This document shows positions 6,068-15,509 of a stretch of DNA of 64,000 nucleotides, piece after piece (within the stretch, counting starts at the first letter, position 1; every line of letters begins with the position of its first letter). The stretch covers positions 1-64,000 of the forward strand of contig JAHZHN010000012.1 in NCBI GenBank assembly GCA_019420275.1. Direction: 5' to 3'. A program made the position numbers and the translations under genes. The DNA comes from Clostridiales bacterium (lineage in GTDB: Bacteria > Bacillota > Clostridia > Lachnospirales > Lachnospiraceae). The notes beneath the pieces are model-generated. The model saw only the letters and a list, made by a program, of their open reading frames with translations. It had not been told where the DNA came from and did no database searches.

Positions 6068-8911
6068 TCAGGACTCAGGATGTGTTTCCCGCAAATATTT
6101 TTTTAAATACTGCCCTGTGTAAGAGGCCTCTGCTTTGCAAATTTCTTCCGGAGTTCCACATGCTACAACAGTTCCTCCGCCAGAACCTCCTTCTGGTCCC
6201 ATATCAATAATATAATCCGCAGTCTTAATTACTTCCAGATTATGTTCAATCACAATCACAGTATTTCCGCCTTCGGTTAATTTCCCAAGAATATCAATCA
6301 GTTTATGCACATCTGCAAAATGCAGTCCCGTTGTCGGCTCATCGAGAATATAAATCGTTTTTCCTGTACTTCTTTTGCTAAGCTCGGAAGCCAGTTTGAT
6401 CCTCTGTGCTTCTCCCCCGGACAGTTCTGTCGATGGCTGTCCCAGTCGGATATAACCCAGTCCCACATCTCTTAACGTCTCAATTTTCCTGCGAATGGAT
6501 GGAATATTCTCGAAAAACGTACATGCCTCATCTACCGTCATATTCAGCACATTATAAATGCTTTTCCCCTTATATTTCACTTCCAGGGTCTCTCTGTTAT
6601 ATCTTTTGCCATGACAGACCTCACACGGAACATAAACATCTGGAAGAAAATGCATCTCAATCTTGATGATTCCATCTCCTGCGCAGGCTTCACATCGTCC
6701 ACCCTTCTTGTTAAAACTGAAGCGCCCTTTGTTATAGCCTTTGGCTTTTGCATCTTTTGTCATGGCAAACAATTCTCTGATCTGATCAAATACCCCTGTA
6801 TAAGTTGCGGGATTAGAACGAGGTGTTCTTCCAATCGGAGACTGATCGATATCAATAATCTTATCCAATTGCTCAAATCCAATGATATCATCGTGTTTTC
6901 CCGCTTTTGTCTTCGCTCGGTTTAATTCCTTGGCCAGTCTCTTATATAAAATCTGGTTGACCAAAGAGCTTTTTCCTGATCCGGACACTCCTGTCACACA
7001 GGTGAAGACTCCCAGAGGGAATTCCACATCAATATGTTTCAAATTATTCTCGGCAGCTCCAACTACTTTCAAAAAACCAGTCGGTTTTCGTCTTTCTTTC
7101 GGAACCGGAATCCGAATCCTTCCGCTCAAATAAGCCCCGGTTATAGAATTTTCATTTTCCATGATCTCTTTTGCCGTACCCTGTGCAACTACCTCTCCGC
7201 CAAATTCTCCCGCTCTCGGTCCAATATCTACAATATGATCTGCCGCAAGCATTGTGTCCTCATCATGTTCTACTACAATCAGAGTATTGCCAAGATCTCT
7301 TAGATTCTTCAGCGTTCGAATCAACTTATCATTGTCTCTTTGATGCAGCCCAATGCTTGGCTCATCCAAAATATAGGCAACCCCCACAAGACCAGATCCG
7401 ATCTGAGTCGCCAGACGGATTCGCTGAGCTTCTCCTCCGGACAAAGTTCCTGTCGCTCTGGTCAATGTCAGATATTCCAGTCCTACATCATTAAGAAAGC
7501 CAATCCTTGCTTTAATTTCTTTCAGAACCTGTTCCCCAATCAACTGCTGCCGCTGGGTCAGTACCATATTTTCCATGAAAGCCGCCAGCTCTCCCACAGA
7601 CATATCACACATCTGAGCAATATTCTTGTCTGCAATTGTAACCGCCAGAGATTCTGCTTTCAGACGCTGTCCATGACAGGCATCACATGGTGTAATTGTC
7701 ATAAATGCCTCATATTCTGCTTTCATTCTCTGAGATGCCTCCCTGTATCTTCGGCTCACATTTCTGATGATTCCTTCAAATGCGACATCATAGACACCTT
7801 CTCCTCTCTGTCCTTTATAATGGACCTTCACTTCATGTCCATTAGTTCCATAAAGCAGTATATTTTTTATTTTATCCGGATACTCAAAAAACGGTGTTGA
7901 AAGATCAAACTGATATTCTTGCGCAAGTGCATCTAAAATCGCCCGAGTATAACTTTTCTTATCTGTGCAGGACTGCCATCCAAACACCTGGATTGCACCC
8001 TCATCAATGCTCAGCTTCTGATCCGGTATCATAAGATCCGGGTCAAATTCCATCTTATATCCCAGCCCGTGGCAGACCGGACAGGCACCAAAAGGATTAT
8101 TGAAAGAAAAACTCCTTGGCTCAATCTCATCAATGCTGATTCCACAGTCGGGGCAGGAAAAACTCTGGCTGAAATTGAGCGGCTCTCCTCCGATGATATC
8201 TGCTGTCATCAGACCGTCCGTCAGATTGAGCGTTGTCTCAATGGAATCTGTCATCCTTTTTTCCACTCCCGGCCGAATCACCAGACGATCGACCACAATC
8301 TCAATATTATGCTTTTTATTTTTTTCCATGGGAATATTCTCAGAAAGGTCATAAATATTTCCATCGACCCTGACACGTACATAGCCGCTCTTCTTGGCAC
8401 TTTGAAAAATCTTCTTATGTTCTCCCTTTCTTCCCCGCACGATTGGAGCCAGAAGCTGGATCCTTGTTCCTTCTTCCAGCTGCATCAAACGGTCAACCAT
8501 CTGATCCACCGTCTGCCTGCTGATGGGCTTTCCGCACTTTGGACAATGTGGAATCCCAATTCTTGCATAAAGCAGACGAAAATAATCATAAATCTCCGTC
8601 ACAGTTCCTACGGTAGATCTTGGGTTTCGATTCGTAGATTTCTGATCGATGGAAATGGCCGGGGATAATCCCTCTATACTGTCCACATCCGGCTTCTCCA
8701 TCTGTCCTAAAAACTGTCTTGCATAAGAAGACAAAGATTCCATATATCTGCGCTGTCCTTCTGCATAAATGGTATCGAACGCCAAGGATGACTTCCCGGA
8801 TCCGCTCAATCCTGTCAGGACAACAAACTGATTCCTCGGTATTTCCAGATCTATATTTTTTAAATTATTTTCTCTCGCTCCTTTGATACGAATGGTTTCC
8901 TTCTTCATCAT
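6068..8911 (-). CDS. uvrA: Excinuclease ABC subunit A
   Basis: UvrA is the ABC-type damage sensor of nucleotide excision repair and loads UvrB. At 947 residues it is full length. The first Walker A GLSGSGKSS is at 34-42 and the second, GVSGSGKSS, near 640. Both ATPase halves keep the LSGGEAQR signature, and the C-terminal zinc module CEAC...CEVC lies near 740-765. It begins 5 bases after uvrB ends and is co-transcribed with it. Confidence 0.98.
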   Translation of the reverse strand: MMKKETIRIKGARENNLKNIDLEIPRNQFVVLTGLSGSGKSSLAFDTIYAEGQRRYMESLSSYARQFLGQMEKPDVDSIEGLSPAISIDQKSTNRNPRSTVGTVTEIYDYFRLLYARIGIPHCPKCGKPISRQTVDQMVDRLMQLEEGTRIQLLAPIVRGRKGEHKKIFQSAKKSGYVRVRVDGNIYDLSENIPMEKNKKHNIEIVVDRLVIRPGVEKRMTDSIETTLNLTDGLMTADIIGGEPLNFSQSFSCPDCGISIDEIEPRSFSFNNPFGACPVCHGLGYKMEFDPDLMIPDQKLSIDEGAIQVFGWQSCTDKKSYTRAILDALAQEYQFDLSTPFFEYPDKIKNILLYGTNGHEVKVHYKGQRGEGVYDVAFEGIIRNVSRRYREASQRMKAEYEAFMTITPCDACHGQRLKAESLAVTIADKNIAQMCDMSVGELAAFMENMVLTQRQQLIGEQVLKEIKARIGFLNDVGLEYLTLTRATGTLSGGEAQRIRLATQIGSGLVGVAYILDEPSIGLHQRDNDKLIRTLKNLRDLGNTLIVVEHDEDTMLAADHIVDIGPRAGEFGGEVVAQGTAKEIMENENSITGAYLSGRIRIPVPKERRKPTGFLKVVGAAENNLKHIDVEFPLGVFTCVTGVSGSGKSSLVNQILYKRLAKELNRAKTKAGKHDDIIGFEQLDKIIDIDQSPIGRTPRSNPATYTGVFDQIRELFAMTKDAKAKGYNKGRFSFNKKGGRCEACAGDGIIKIEMHFLPDVYVPCEVCHGKRYNRETLEVKYKGKSIYNVLNMTVDEACTFFENIPSIRRKIETLRDVGLGYIRLGQPSTELSGGEAQRIKLASELSKRSTGKTIYILDEPTTGLHFADVHKLIDILGKLTEGGNTVIVIEHNLEVIKTADYIIDMGPEGGSGGGTVVACGTPEEICKAEASYTGQYLKKYLRETHPES

Positions 8912-8916
8912 TGCTC

Positions 8917-10905
8917 CTACTCATCATAATCTCTGTATGCTATCTTAAATTCTTTTAATTCATCCCGCAGCTGCGCTGCTTCCTCAAAATTAAGCTCTGC
9001 TGCGGCCTGATTCATCTTCTTTGTCAGTCTTTCTATGATTTCTTTTAACTCTTTCTTAGTCATTGATTCGATATCTTTCTCATATTGATCTGCAGTTTCT
9101 TCCTGATCTTCTGAAATTTTAATCAAATCCCTGACATCTTTCTGAATCGTCTGCGGCGTAATACCATGTTCTTTATTATACTGATCCTGAATCTCTCTCC
9201 TTCGATTGGTCTCTGATATGGCAGCCTCCATGGAATCTGTCACCGTATCTGCGTACATGATCACATGTCCCTCACTATTTCTTGCAGCACGTCCGATGGT
9301 CTGCACCAAAGAGGTCTCAGATCTCAAAAATCCTTCCTTATCTGCGTCCAGAATCGCAACCAGAGTAATTTCAGGAATATCCAGACCCTCTCTTAACAGA
9401 TTGATTCCAACCAGAACATCAAAAACACCCATTCTGAGATCCCTCACAATCTCGATTCTCTCTAATGTATCTATATCAGAATGCAGGTATTTGACGCGGA
9501 TTCCCACTTCCCGCATATAATCTGTAAGTTCCTCCGCCATCCGCTTGGTCAAAGTAGTCACTAAAACCTTATGTCCCTTGTCCGTCTCTTTGTGAATTTC
9601 ACCTAGAAGATCATCGATCTGACCACTGACCGGCCGCACATCAATCCGCGGATCCAGAAGTCCTGTCGGCCGTATGATCTGCTCAGCCCTCAGCATCTCA
9701 TGTTCTTCCTCATATTTTCCCGGAGTAGCTGACACAAAGAGCATTTGGTCAATCTTCTGCTCAAATTCTGAAAACTCCAGCGGACGATTATCTTTAGCAG
9801 ACGGCAGGCGGAATCCAAAATCCACTAACGTTGATTTTCTCGACTGATCTCCTGCATACATTCCGCCAATCTGAGGAATTGTCATATGTGACTCATCAAC
9901 GATCATCAAAAAATCATCGCCGAAGAAATCAATCAGAGTATTCGGCGGCTCTCCCGGCTTTAATCCCGCAAGATGCCGGGAATAATTTTCAATTCCGGAA
10001 CAAAAACCTGTCTCTTTCATCATTTCAATATCAAAATTCGTCCTCTCTGCAATCCTCTGAGCCTCAATCAGCTGGTCATTCTCCTTAAAATACTCCACCT
10101 GCTGCACTAGTTCTTCCTTGATGCCCTTGATTGCCCGCTCAATCTGTTCCTGAGGCACAACATAATGGGATGCCGGAAAGATCGCAATAAAATTAACACT
10201 CCTTTTGACTTCACCAGTTAAAATATCAAACTCTACAATCCGATCGATCTCATCTCCAAAAAATTCAATCCTTACTGCATCCTCAAAAGTGGAAACCGGA
10301 ACCACTTCCAGAACATCTCCCTTCACCCGGAAGGTTCCTCTCTTAAAATCCAGTTCATTCCTTACATACTGGATATTAATCAATTCGTCAATAACCTGAT
10401 CTCTGTCCTTGATCATCCCAGGTCGCAGAGAAATCATCATCTCTGTGTAACTCTCTTTATTACCAATTCCATAAATACAGGAAACACTGGACACAACGAT
10501 CACATCTTTGCGCTCAATCAACGCCGCTGTAGCGCTGTGACGCAGCTTGTCAATCTCATCATTGACCGATGAGTCCTTCTCTATATACGTATCTGTCGAC
10601 GGCACATAAGCCTCCGGCTGGTAATAATCATAATAGGACACGAAATATTCCACTGCATTGTGCGGAAAAAACGCCTTAAATTCACTGTAAAGCTGTGCTG
10701 CCAATGTTTTATTATGTGCCAGGATCAGCGTGGGTTTATTCAGGGCCTGTATAATATTCGCCATTGTAAATGTCTTGCCGGATCCTGTAACGCCCAGCAG
10801 TGTCTCAAACTGATTTCCCTCTCTAAACCCCTGCACCAGCTTCTCGATTGCCTGAGGCTGATCACCGGTCGGCTCATATTCTGATACTAATTCAAAATGA
10901 TCCAT
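8917..10905 (-). CDS. uvrB: Excinuclease ABC subunit B
   Basis: UvrB is the damage-verifying helicase-like subunit of excision repair. Walker A GVTGSGKT is near residue 38-45, the strand-separating beta-hairpin YYDYYQPEAYVP near 91-108, a DESH Walker B in the middle, and a UVR domain that contacts UvrC occupies about the last 40 residues. I prefer the ATG at 10905, with GGAG 10 bases upstream, over an in-frame TTG two codons earlier. It leads the uvrB-uvrA operon behind a clear promoter and a LexA-like site. Confidence 0.97.
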   Translation of the reverse strand: MDHFELVSEYEPTGDQPQAIEKLVQGFREGNQFETLLGVTGSGKTFTMANIIQALNKPTLILAHNKTLAAQLYSEFKAFFPHNAVEYFVSYYDYYQPEAYVPSTDTYIEKDSSVNDEIDKLRHSATAALIERKDVIVVSSVSCIYGIGNKESYTEMMISLRPGMIKDRDQVIDELINIQYVRNELDFKRGTFRVKGDVLEVVPVSTFEDAVRIEFFGDEIDRIVEFDILTGEVKRSVNFIAIFPASHYVVPQEQIERAIKGIKEELVQQVEYFKENDQLIEAQRIAERTNFDIEMMKETGFCSGIENYSRHLAGLKPGEPPNTLIDFFGDDFLMIVDESHMTIPQIGGMYAGDQSRKSTLVDFGFRLPSAKDNRPLEFSEFEQKIDQMLFVSATPGKYEEEHEMLRAEQIIRPTGLLDPRIDVRPVSGQIDDLLGEIHKETDKGHKVLVTTLTKRMAEELTDYMREVGIRVKYLHSDIDTLERIEIVRDLRMGVFDVLVGINLLREGLDIPEITLVAILDADKEGFLRSETSLVQTIGRAARNSEGHVIMYADTVTDSMEAAISETNRRREIQDQYNKEHGITPQTIQKDVRDLIKISEDQEETADQYEKDIESMTKKELKEIIERLTKKMNQAAAELNFEEAAQLRDELKEFKIAYRDYDE

Positions 10906-10951
10906 TATCAAATCTCTCCTTTTGGGCCTATACAGACGCTCTCTTTCGCTT

Positions 10952-10980
10952 ATTATAGCAAAGCAGCCTAAAATTGTACA
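10952..10980 (-). promoter_or_regulatory. Promoter of uvrBA
   Basis: The minus strand shows TGTACA (10980-10975), a 17-base spacer and a perfect TATAAT (10957-10952). Confidence 0.6.
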
Positions 10981-10989
10981 GACTAATTT

Positions 10990-11003
10990 CGAATGTTTGT
11001 TCT
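10990..11003. promoter_or_regulatory. Candidate LexA (SOS) box upstream of uvrBA
   Basis: CGAATGTTTGTTCT matches 8 of 10 fixed positions of the Gram-positive LexA site CGAAC-N4-GTTCG. It ends 10 bases upstream of the putative -35. uvrB is an SOS gene in Bacillus, which makes the site plausible, but a single imperfect match can occur by chance. Confidence 0.45.
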
Positions 11004-11049
11004 GTTTGCTGGAGTTGAGTTTTCAATTCCTTATCCACATAAAGTGATG

Positions 11050-11092
11050 AAAAAAATCCGGTGCCTCTCCCTCCGAGACCCGGATTTTTATT
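11050..11092 (-). terminator. Terminator downstream of ctpA
   Basis: An inverted repeat AAAAATCCGG...CCGGATTTTT with a 15-20 base loop region lies just after the ctpA stop codon on the minus strand and ends in a T run. Confidence 0.75.
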
Positions 11093-11093
11093 T

Positions 11094-12239
11094 CTATTTT
11101 TTATCCTGCAGCACTTCTACCGCCTTCTGAAGCTGTTCATCTGACTTTGTATCCTCATTATCCTTAACCGTGATATCCGGCTGGATCCCCTTTTTATGGA
11201 TATTATGCCCTGCCGGCGTATAATAAGACGCATAGGTAAGTTTTACATAAGAATCATCTCCCAGACCAAAAAATCCCTGAACGATTCCCTTTCCAAACGT
11301 CTTTTCTCCCACCAATGTTCCGGCATCTCTGTCTTTAATGGCTCCCGCCAGAATCTCTGAAGCACTGGCGCTGTTCCCATTGACCAGCACACATAACGGC
11401 ATATTCAGCTGATCATCATCTTCTGCGTTATAATATTTCTTCTTTCCATTTTTATCTTCCGTATAAACAATTTTTCCTTTTGGGAGAATGTCATCGGCAA
11501 TATCCACAACTGCTGAAAGCAGTCCTCCCGGATTATCTCTCAAATCAATGATCAGAGATTTCGCGCCTTGATTTTGCAGATCTTTCAGTCCGTCTTCAAA
11601 TTGTTCTACCGTAATTTCATCAAATTCAGAAATGGAGAGATATCCAATATTCCCATCCAGCAGTTTTGTATCAACCGTTGGGTTTTCTACAGATTTTCTT
11701 GTAAACGTGTATTCTTTTGTATCGCTGCCGCGTTTAAAAGTCAAAGTAACCTTTGTTCCTTCTTTTCCCTTTACTTTGCTCACCACATCATTTAAGTCAG
11801 CGTTCGTTCCCACTTCTTCATCATCAATTTTTGTAAGGATATCTCCTTTTTTGAGGCCGCTTCCATAAGCAGGACTTCCTTTCAATGTATTTACCACGGT
11901 AATTTCGCCGCTGTCAGAATCTTTTGTCATAGTAATTCCAACTCCACTGTATACACCTTCCGTACTCTCCGTCAGTTCTTTATACTCTTCTTCTGAGTAA
12001 TAATCAGAATACTGATCTCTAAGCCCGGCCACCAGACCTTTATATGTGTAAGTTTCCAATTGCTCCTCATCGATATCACCTTTATAGTATGTCTGGATAG
12101 CCCTTTCTATATTCCTGATTTTTTGAACCATTCGCATCGTGTCGCTGGCTCCCCAGTAAGCTCGATATAGGAAAAATCCTTCTGCCAGACACACCAATGT
12201 CAAAACCGCTATGACGATTTTCGTAATTCTTTTCTTCAT
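11094..12239 (-). CDS. ctpA: Carboxy-terminal processing protease (S41 family)
   Basis: This is a membrane-anchored serine protease of the CtpA/Prc group, acting outside the membrane. I use the ATG at 12239, 9 codons into the longest frame, because GGAGG lies 8 bases before it. In that numbering an N-terminal membrane helix spans about 7-26, a PDZ domain about 95-180 and the S41 core about 190-350. The catalytic serine lies in NSASASE (near 290-294) and the lysine is K317 in FGKG. It lies downstream of the ftsEX/M23 hydrolase set, and family members control or process envelope hydrolases, but that target here is inference. Confidence 0.93.
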   Translation of the reverse strand: MKKRITKIVIAVLTLVCLAEGFFLYRAYWGASDTMRMVQKIRNIERAIQTYYKGDIDEEQLETYTYKGLVAGLRDQYSDYYSEEEYKELTESTEGVYSGVGITMTKDSDSGEITVVNTLKGSPAYGSGLKKGDILTKIDDEEVGTNADLNDVVSKVKGKEGTKVTLTFKRGSDTKEYTFTRKSVENPTVDTKLLDGNIGYLSISEFDEITVEQFEDGLKDLQNQGAKSLIIDLRDNPGGLLSAVVDIADDILPKGKIVYTEDKNGKKKYYNAEDDDQLNMPLCVLVNGNSASASEILAGAIKDRDAGTLVGEKTFGKGIVQGFFGLGDDSYVKLTYASYYTPAGHNIHKKGIQPDITVKDNEDTKSDEQLQKAVEVLQDKK

Positions 12240-12442
12240 GAAATCTTTCCTCCCGTCTTCGTCCAATGGTTCTTATTATAGCAGATTCTTTTCCTCACTT
12301 GCCTAGTATTTGATTGTTTTCACAAATAATTCATAAAAGTTTAAGTTTTTCTTGCTATTCCCCAAAATATTATGTTGAGCCATCTTCATTTGATTATTTA
12401 TGCCCATCCTCATCCAAGAGTAAATTATAAGCGTCCTATAAT

Positions 12443-12491
12443 AAAAAGGCCTCCAATCCCCGCTTTCAAAGCGGTGACCGAAGGTCTTTTA
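12443..12491 (-). terminator. Terminator downstream of the M23 hydrolase gene
   Basis: A two-part hairpin has an outer stem AAAGGCCT/AGGTCTTT and an inner stem CCGCTTT/AAAGCGG, followed by a T-rich run on the minus strand. It separates the hydrolase gene from ctpA, which therefore may have its own promoter in 12240-12440. Confidence 0.75.
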
Positions 12492-12502
12492 TTATGTACT
12501 TT

Positions 12503-13909
12503 TTATAAATAATTCATTGGATTTACATAGCTTCCATTCTTTTTCACTACAAAATGCAGGTGAGCTCCCGTTACCATTCCTGTTGCTCCGGATTTGGCAA
12601 TCGTCTGTCCCCGGGTCACATGATCTCCTTCTGATACCAAAAGTTTAGAACAATGCAGATACATAGTTTCAAGTCCATTTCCATGATCAATCTTAATATA
12701 GTATCCATTATAAACGCTGTATCCGGCAACTTCTACCGTTCCGGAAGCTGCTGCCACAAGTGTAGTACCTGTGCTGCATGGGATATCAATTCCTCCATGA
12801 AGTTTATAAACTCCTGTTACCGGGTGTACACGGTATCCGAATTCGGAAGAAATCGTATGAAGAGACGGTACCGGCCATAAAAGTGTACTGGAAGAACTAG
12901 TGCTGCCCGTGCTTGTAGAAGTGCTTGGCTTGCTGCTCGTACTTGTGGAAGTGCTTGGCTTGCTGCTCGTACTTGTGGAAGTACTTGGCTTGCTGCTCGT
13001 ACTTGTGGAAGTACTTGGCTTGCTGCTCGTGCTTGTGGAAGCACTTGGCTTGCTGCTTGTACTTGTGGAAGCACTTGGCTTGCTGCTTGTGCTTACAGAA
13101 GTACTCGTACTTGCTGCGGCAGAATCTGTACTGGTATCTTCCTCACCCTGGACAGATGTACTTGTGGAAGCACTGCTTTGAACCTTCTCTTCCTGAGACA
13201 CTTCTGTGCTGCTGTCTGCCTCCACGTATGCTGCATCTTCCTCCTGTTGTTCGGCTTTTTCATATACCGCAAGCAGTTCTTTATTCTCACTCAGTTCCTT
13301 CTGATACTCCTGGACTTTTTCTTTCTTCGCAGTCACCATCTTATCCAACTGGTCTTTCTCTTCCTTTGTCTGGTTAACCAGTTTCGTGACTTTATCATAG
13401 TCTTCTTCCAGCTGCTCAGATGCATTTTCAATTGTTTCTTCTGTTTTCTTCAGCTGTTTAAACATATTGGAATCATATTCTGCTACTTTAGAAACATATT
13501 CTGCTTTGGTAACCAATTCCTGAAAGGACTCAGATTTTAATATAATTTCCAGATATGCTGTATCTCCATTTTCATACATGAATTTAATACGTTTGCTCAT
13601 CGTATCATATTGTTTTTCTCTGGATTCTTTGGCCTCCTTCAATTCCTCTTTTGTATCTTTGATCTGTTCTTCCAAATTTTCCTGTTTTTTCACATACTTT
13701 TCATATGTTTCGTTGCTTTCGCTTACCTTTTTATCCAACTGTTCAATCTCATCTGTCATTTGTGCATTGAGACTTTCCAGTTTCTGCGTTTTTTTCTGAA
13801 TCTCATTTTTGCTTCCTTCTGCCCAAATGTCGGTCCGATATGTTCCTGTCGCAAGGGAACATGCCGCCATCATCGCAGCAGCAGCCAGCAAGACCTGCTT
13901 TTTCTTCAT
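12503..13909 (-). CDS. FtsEX-linked murein hydrolase: coiled coil, Ser/Thr repeat linker, M23 peptidase
   Basis: The 468-residue product has a signal peptide (about 1-31), a long coiled coil (about 32-225), a Ser/Thr-rich linker containing six STSTSSKPSA-like decapeptides (about 230-345), and a C-terminal LytM/M23 metallopeptidase domain. That domain has the zinc ligands H and D in LHGGIDIPC and the HLHF motif. The layout is that of EnvC/PcsB/CwlO-type enzymes whose coiled coil docks on FtsX. ftsE and ftsX lie immediately upstream, so septal or sidewall peptidoglycan cleavage gated by FtsEX is the likely role. The MMAAC segment in the signal peptide resembles a weak lipobox, but ordinary cleavage near WAEG seems more likely. 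Confidence 0.92.
   Translation of the reverse strand: MKKKQVLLAAAAMMAACSLATGTYRTDIWAEGSKNEIQKKTQKLESLNAQMTDEIEQLDKKVSESNETYEKYVKKQENLEEQIKDTKEELKEAKESREKQYDTMSKRIKFMYENGDTAYLEIILKSESFQELVTKAEYVSKVAEYDSNMFKQLKKTEETIENASEQLEEDYDKVTKLVNQTKEEKDQLDKMVTAKKEKVQEYQKELSENKELLAVYEKAEQQEEDAAYVEADSSTEVSQEEKVQSSASTSTSVQGEEDTSTDSAAASTSTSVSTSSKPSASTSTSSKPSASTSTSSKPSTSTSTSSKPSTSTSTSSKPSTSTSTSSKPSTSTSTGSTSSSSTLLWPVPSLHTISSEFGYRVHPVTGVYKLHGGIDIPCSTGTTLVAAASGTVEVAGYSVYNGYYIKIDHGNGLETMYLHCSKLLVSEGDHVTRGQTIAKSGATGMVTGAHLHFVVKKNGSYVNPMNYL
12918..13097. repeat. Six tandem 30-bp units encoding a STSTSSKPSA-type linker
   Basis: Six consecutive 30-bp units begin GAAGTGCTTGGCTTGCTGCT on the plus strand and differ at only a few third positions. 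They encode the decapeptide repeats in the linker of the M23 hydrolase, and degenerate copies flank them. The in-frame unit length allows copy number to change without loss of reading frame. Confidence 0.95.
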
Positions 13910-13926
13910 AAAATATTCATCCTTTC

Positions 13927-14835
13927 TTACACTTTCAAGTATTTTCTAATCGTTATGGAACTTCCCAAAAGACCAATAACCAATCCGACAACCAAGGATG
14001 CCGGAATCAGGTACATCATGATCTCATGGACCGAAACAAATTCCATAAATGAAGTGACCACATAGAATCGCTCCGCCATCCAGGATATAATATGATGATA
14101 TCCAAAGAAAATAATCAGGATTGGAATCGCAGAGCCCACAATTCCAATAAGCACTCCTTCCATGTAAAACGGTGCTTTAATGAAACCATTGGCAGCGCCG
14201 ATCAATTTCATGATTGCAATCTCATCTTTTCGGACAGTTACCCCAATAGAAACTGTATTGCTCACCAGGAAAATGGAAACTCCAAATAAGATCAAAATCA
14301 AGGCGGCAGCCACATAAGTACCAAGAGAGTTCAATTTTGCCGCTCCTTCCGCCGCAATTTCAGAATACTGCACTTTTCGGACGCCTTCTATCTTTCTTAA
14401 GGTTTGCGCTACCTCTTCATGATCAGCGACTTCATTTAAAGTTATCTCATAGGAATCTGATTCACTCAAAGGATTATCTCCCTCAAACCCTTCCAGAAGA
14501 TCTTCATTTCCCTTAAAAACCTCTTCCTTATACTGTTCCCACGCTTCTTCCGCAGAAATATAGCTTACACTGTCCACATCTTTATTCTTTTTGATTTCCT
14601 TTCCAATCTGATCTTTTCTCTCCTGAGAAAGCCCTTCATCAAAGAAAACTGAAATGCCGACAGACTGTTCCACTTTATGCACTGTAGCTCGTACATTCAG
14701 TGCAACGGCAAGAAACACTCCGATCAAAAACACGCATGCGATCGTCGTTCCAATCGATGCGAGAGAAAACACTTTATTACGAAAAATACTTTTTGTTCCC
14801 TCTTTCAGTCCATAAAAAAAACGTCTAAATATCAT
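13927..14835 (-). CDS. ftsX: Cell division ABC transporter permease FtsX
   Basis: FtsX is the membrane subunit of the FtsEX complex, which transmits ATP-driven movement to an extracellular murein hydrolase. At 302 residues it has the four-helix FtsX layout: helix near 22-45, a large extracellular loop of about 50-170, then helices near 175-198, 225-248 and 270-295. The ATG overlaps the 3' end of ftsE by 11 bases. The M23 hydrolase gene follows 17 bases after its stop. Confidence 0.96.
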   Translation of the reverse strand: MIFRRFFYGLKEGTKSIFRNKVFSLASIGTTIACVFLIGVFLAVALNVRATVHKVEQSVGISVFFDEGLSQERKDQIGKEIKKNKDVDSVSYISAEEAWEQYKEEVFKGNEDLLEGFEGDNPLSESDSYEITLNEVADHEEVAQTLRKIEGVRKVQYSEIAAEGAAKLNSLGTYVAAALILILFGVSIFLVSNTVSIGVTVRKDEIAIMKLIGAANGFIKAPFYMEGVLIGIVGSAIPILIIFFGYHHIISWMAERFYVVTSFMEFVSVHEIMMYLIPASLVVGLVIGLLGSSITIRKYLKV

Positions 14836-15505
14836 AAGACCCCCTTGCTTCGTCCTGCTCTATCCGTCCATCTTCCAGGGAAATCACACGTTTGCCCATT
14901 GCATTCACCAGCTCTTTGTTATGCGTTACTGTTACAACTGTTGTTCCCCTCTTCTGGACTTGATCCAGAAGATCCATGATTTCTCTGGCTGTAACAGGAT
15001 CCAAATTTCCAGTCGGTTCGTCTGCAAGCAATAACAGAGGATGATTCACCATCGCCCGAGCAATTGCCACCCTCTGCTGTTCTCCCCCGGAAAGCTCTCC
15101 TGGAAATGCTTTCAGACGATCCGCCAGGCCCACCAGATCAAGAACATTGAGCACCTGGCGCTTCATATGACGATTGGGTGCTTCAACAACTTTCTGGGCA
15201 AACGCTACATTGTCGTAAATATTCCTATCCTGCAATAATCGGAAATCCTGGAAAACAAACCCAATCTGACGCCGCAGATAAGGAATCTTTCTTGATTTAA
15301 TCTTGGCATAATCATATCCATTGACCATAATTCTGCCGCTGGTAGGCTCTATTTCTTTTAACAGCAGACGCATCAGCGTCGTCTTTCCGGAACCGCTCTT
15401 GCCTACCACAAAGACGAATTCCCCTTTTTGAACGTGCAGTGACACACGATCCAGGGCCGGATGACCCTGTTTGTATTCTTTTGTTACATTATCTAGTATA
15501 ATCAT
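14825..15505 (-). CDS. ftsE: Cell division ATP-binding protein FtsE
   Basis: FtsE is the cytoplasmic ATPase of FtsEX. Walker A GKSGSGKTT is at 35-43, signature LSGGEQQRVAIARA near 138-151 and Walker B LLLADEPTGNLD near 158-169. The length of 226 is standard. It starts 4 bases after the CdaR-type regulator gene and overlaps ftsX, so the regulator, ftsE, ftsX and the M23 hydrolase form one unit. Confidence 0.96.
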   Translation of the reverse strand: MIILDNVTKEYKQGHPALDRVSLHVQKGEFVFVVGKSGSGKTTLMRLLLKEIEPTSGRIMVNGYDYAKIKSRKIPYLRRQIGFVFQDFRLLQDRNIYDNVAFAQKVVEAPNRHMKRQVLNVLDLVGLADRLKAFPGELSGGEQQRVAIARAMVNHPLLLLADEPTGNLDPVTAREIMDLLDQVQKRGTTVVTVTHNKELVNAMGKRVISLEDGRIEQDEARGSYDI

Positions 15506-15509
15506 AGCC

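Noticed and set aside
12900..13377. Leu/Cys-rich plus-strand frames and the tandem 30-bp pattern, which at first sight resembles a CRISPR array
   Set aside because: The units are directly adjacent with no spacers and encode the Ser/Thr linker of the M23 hydrolase. The Leu-rich frames are the antisense of that repeat.
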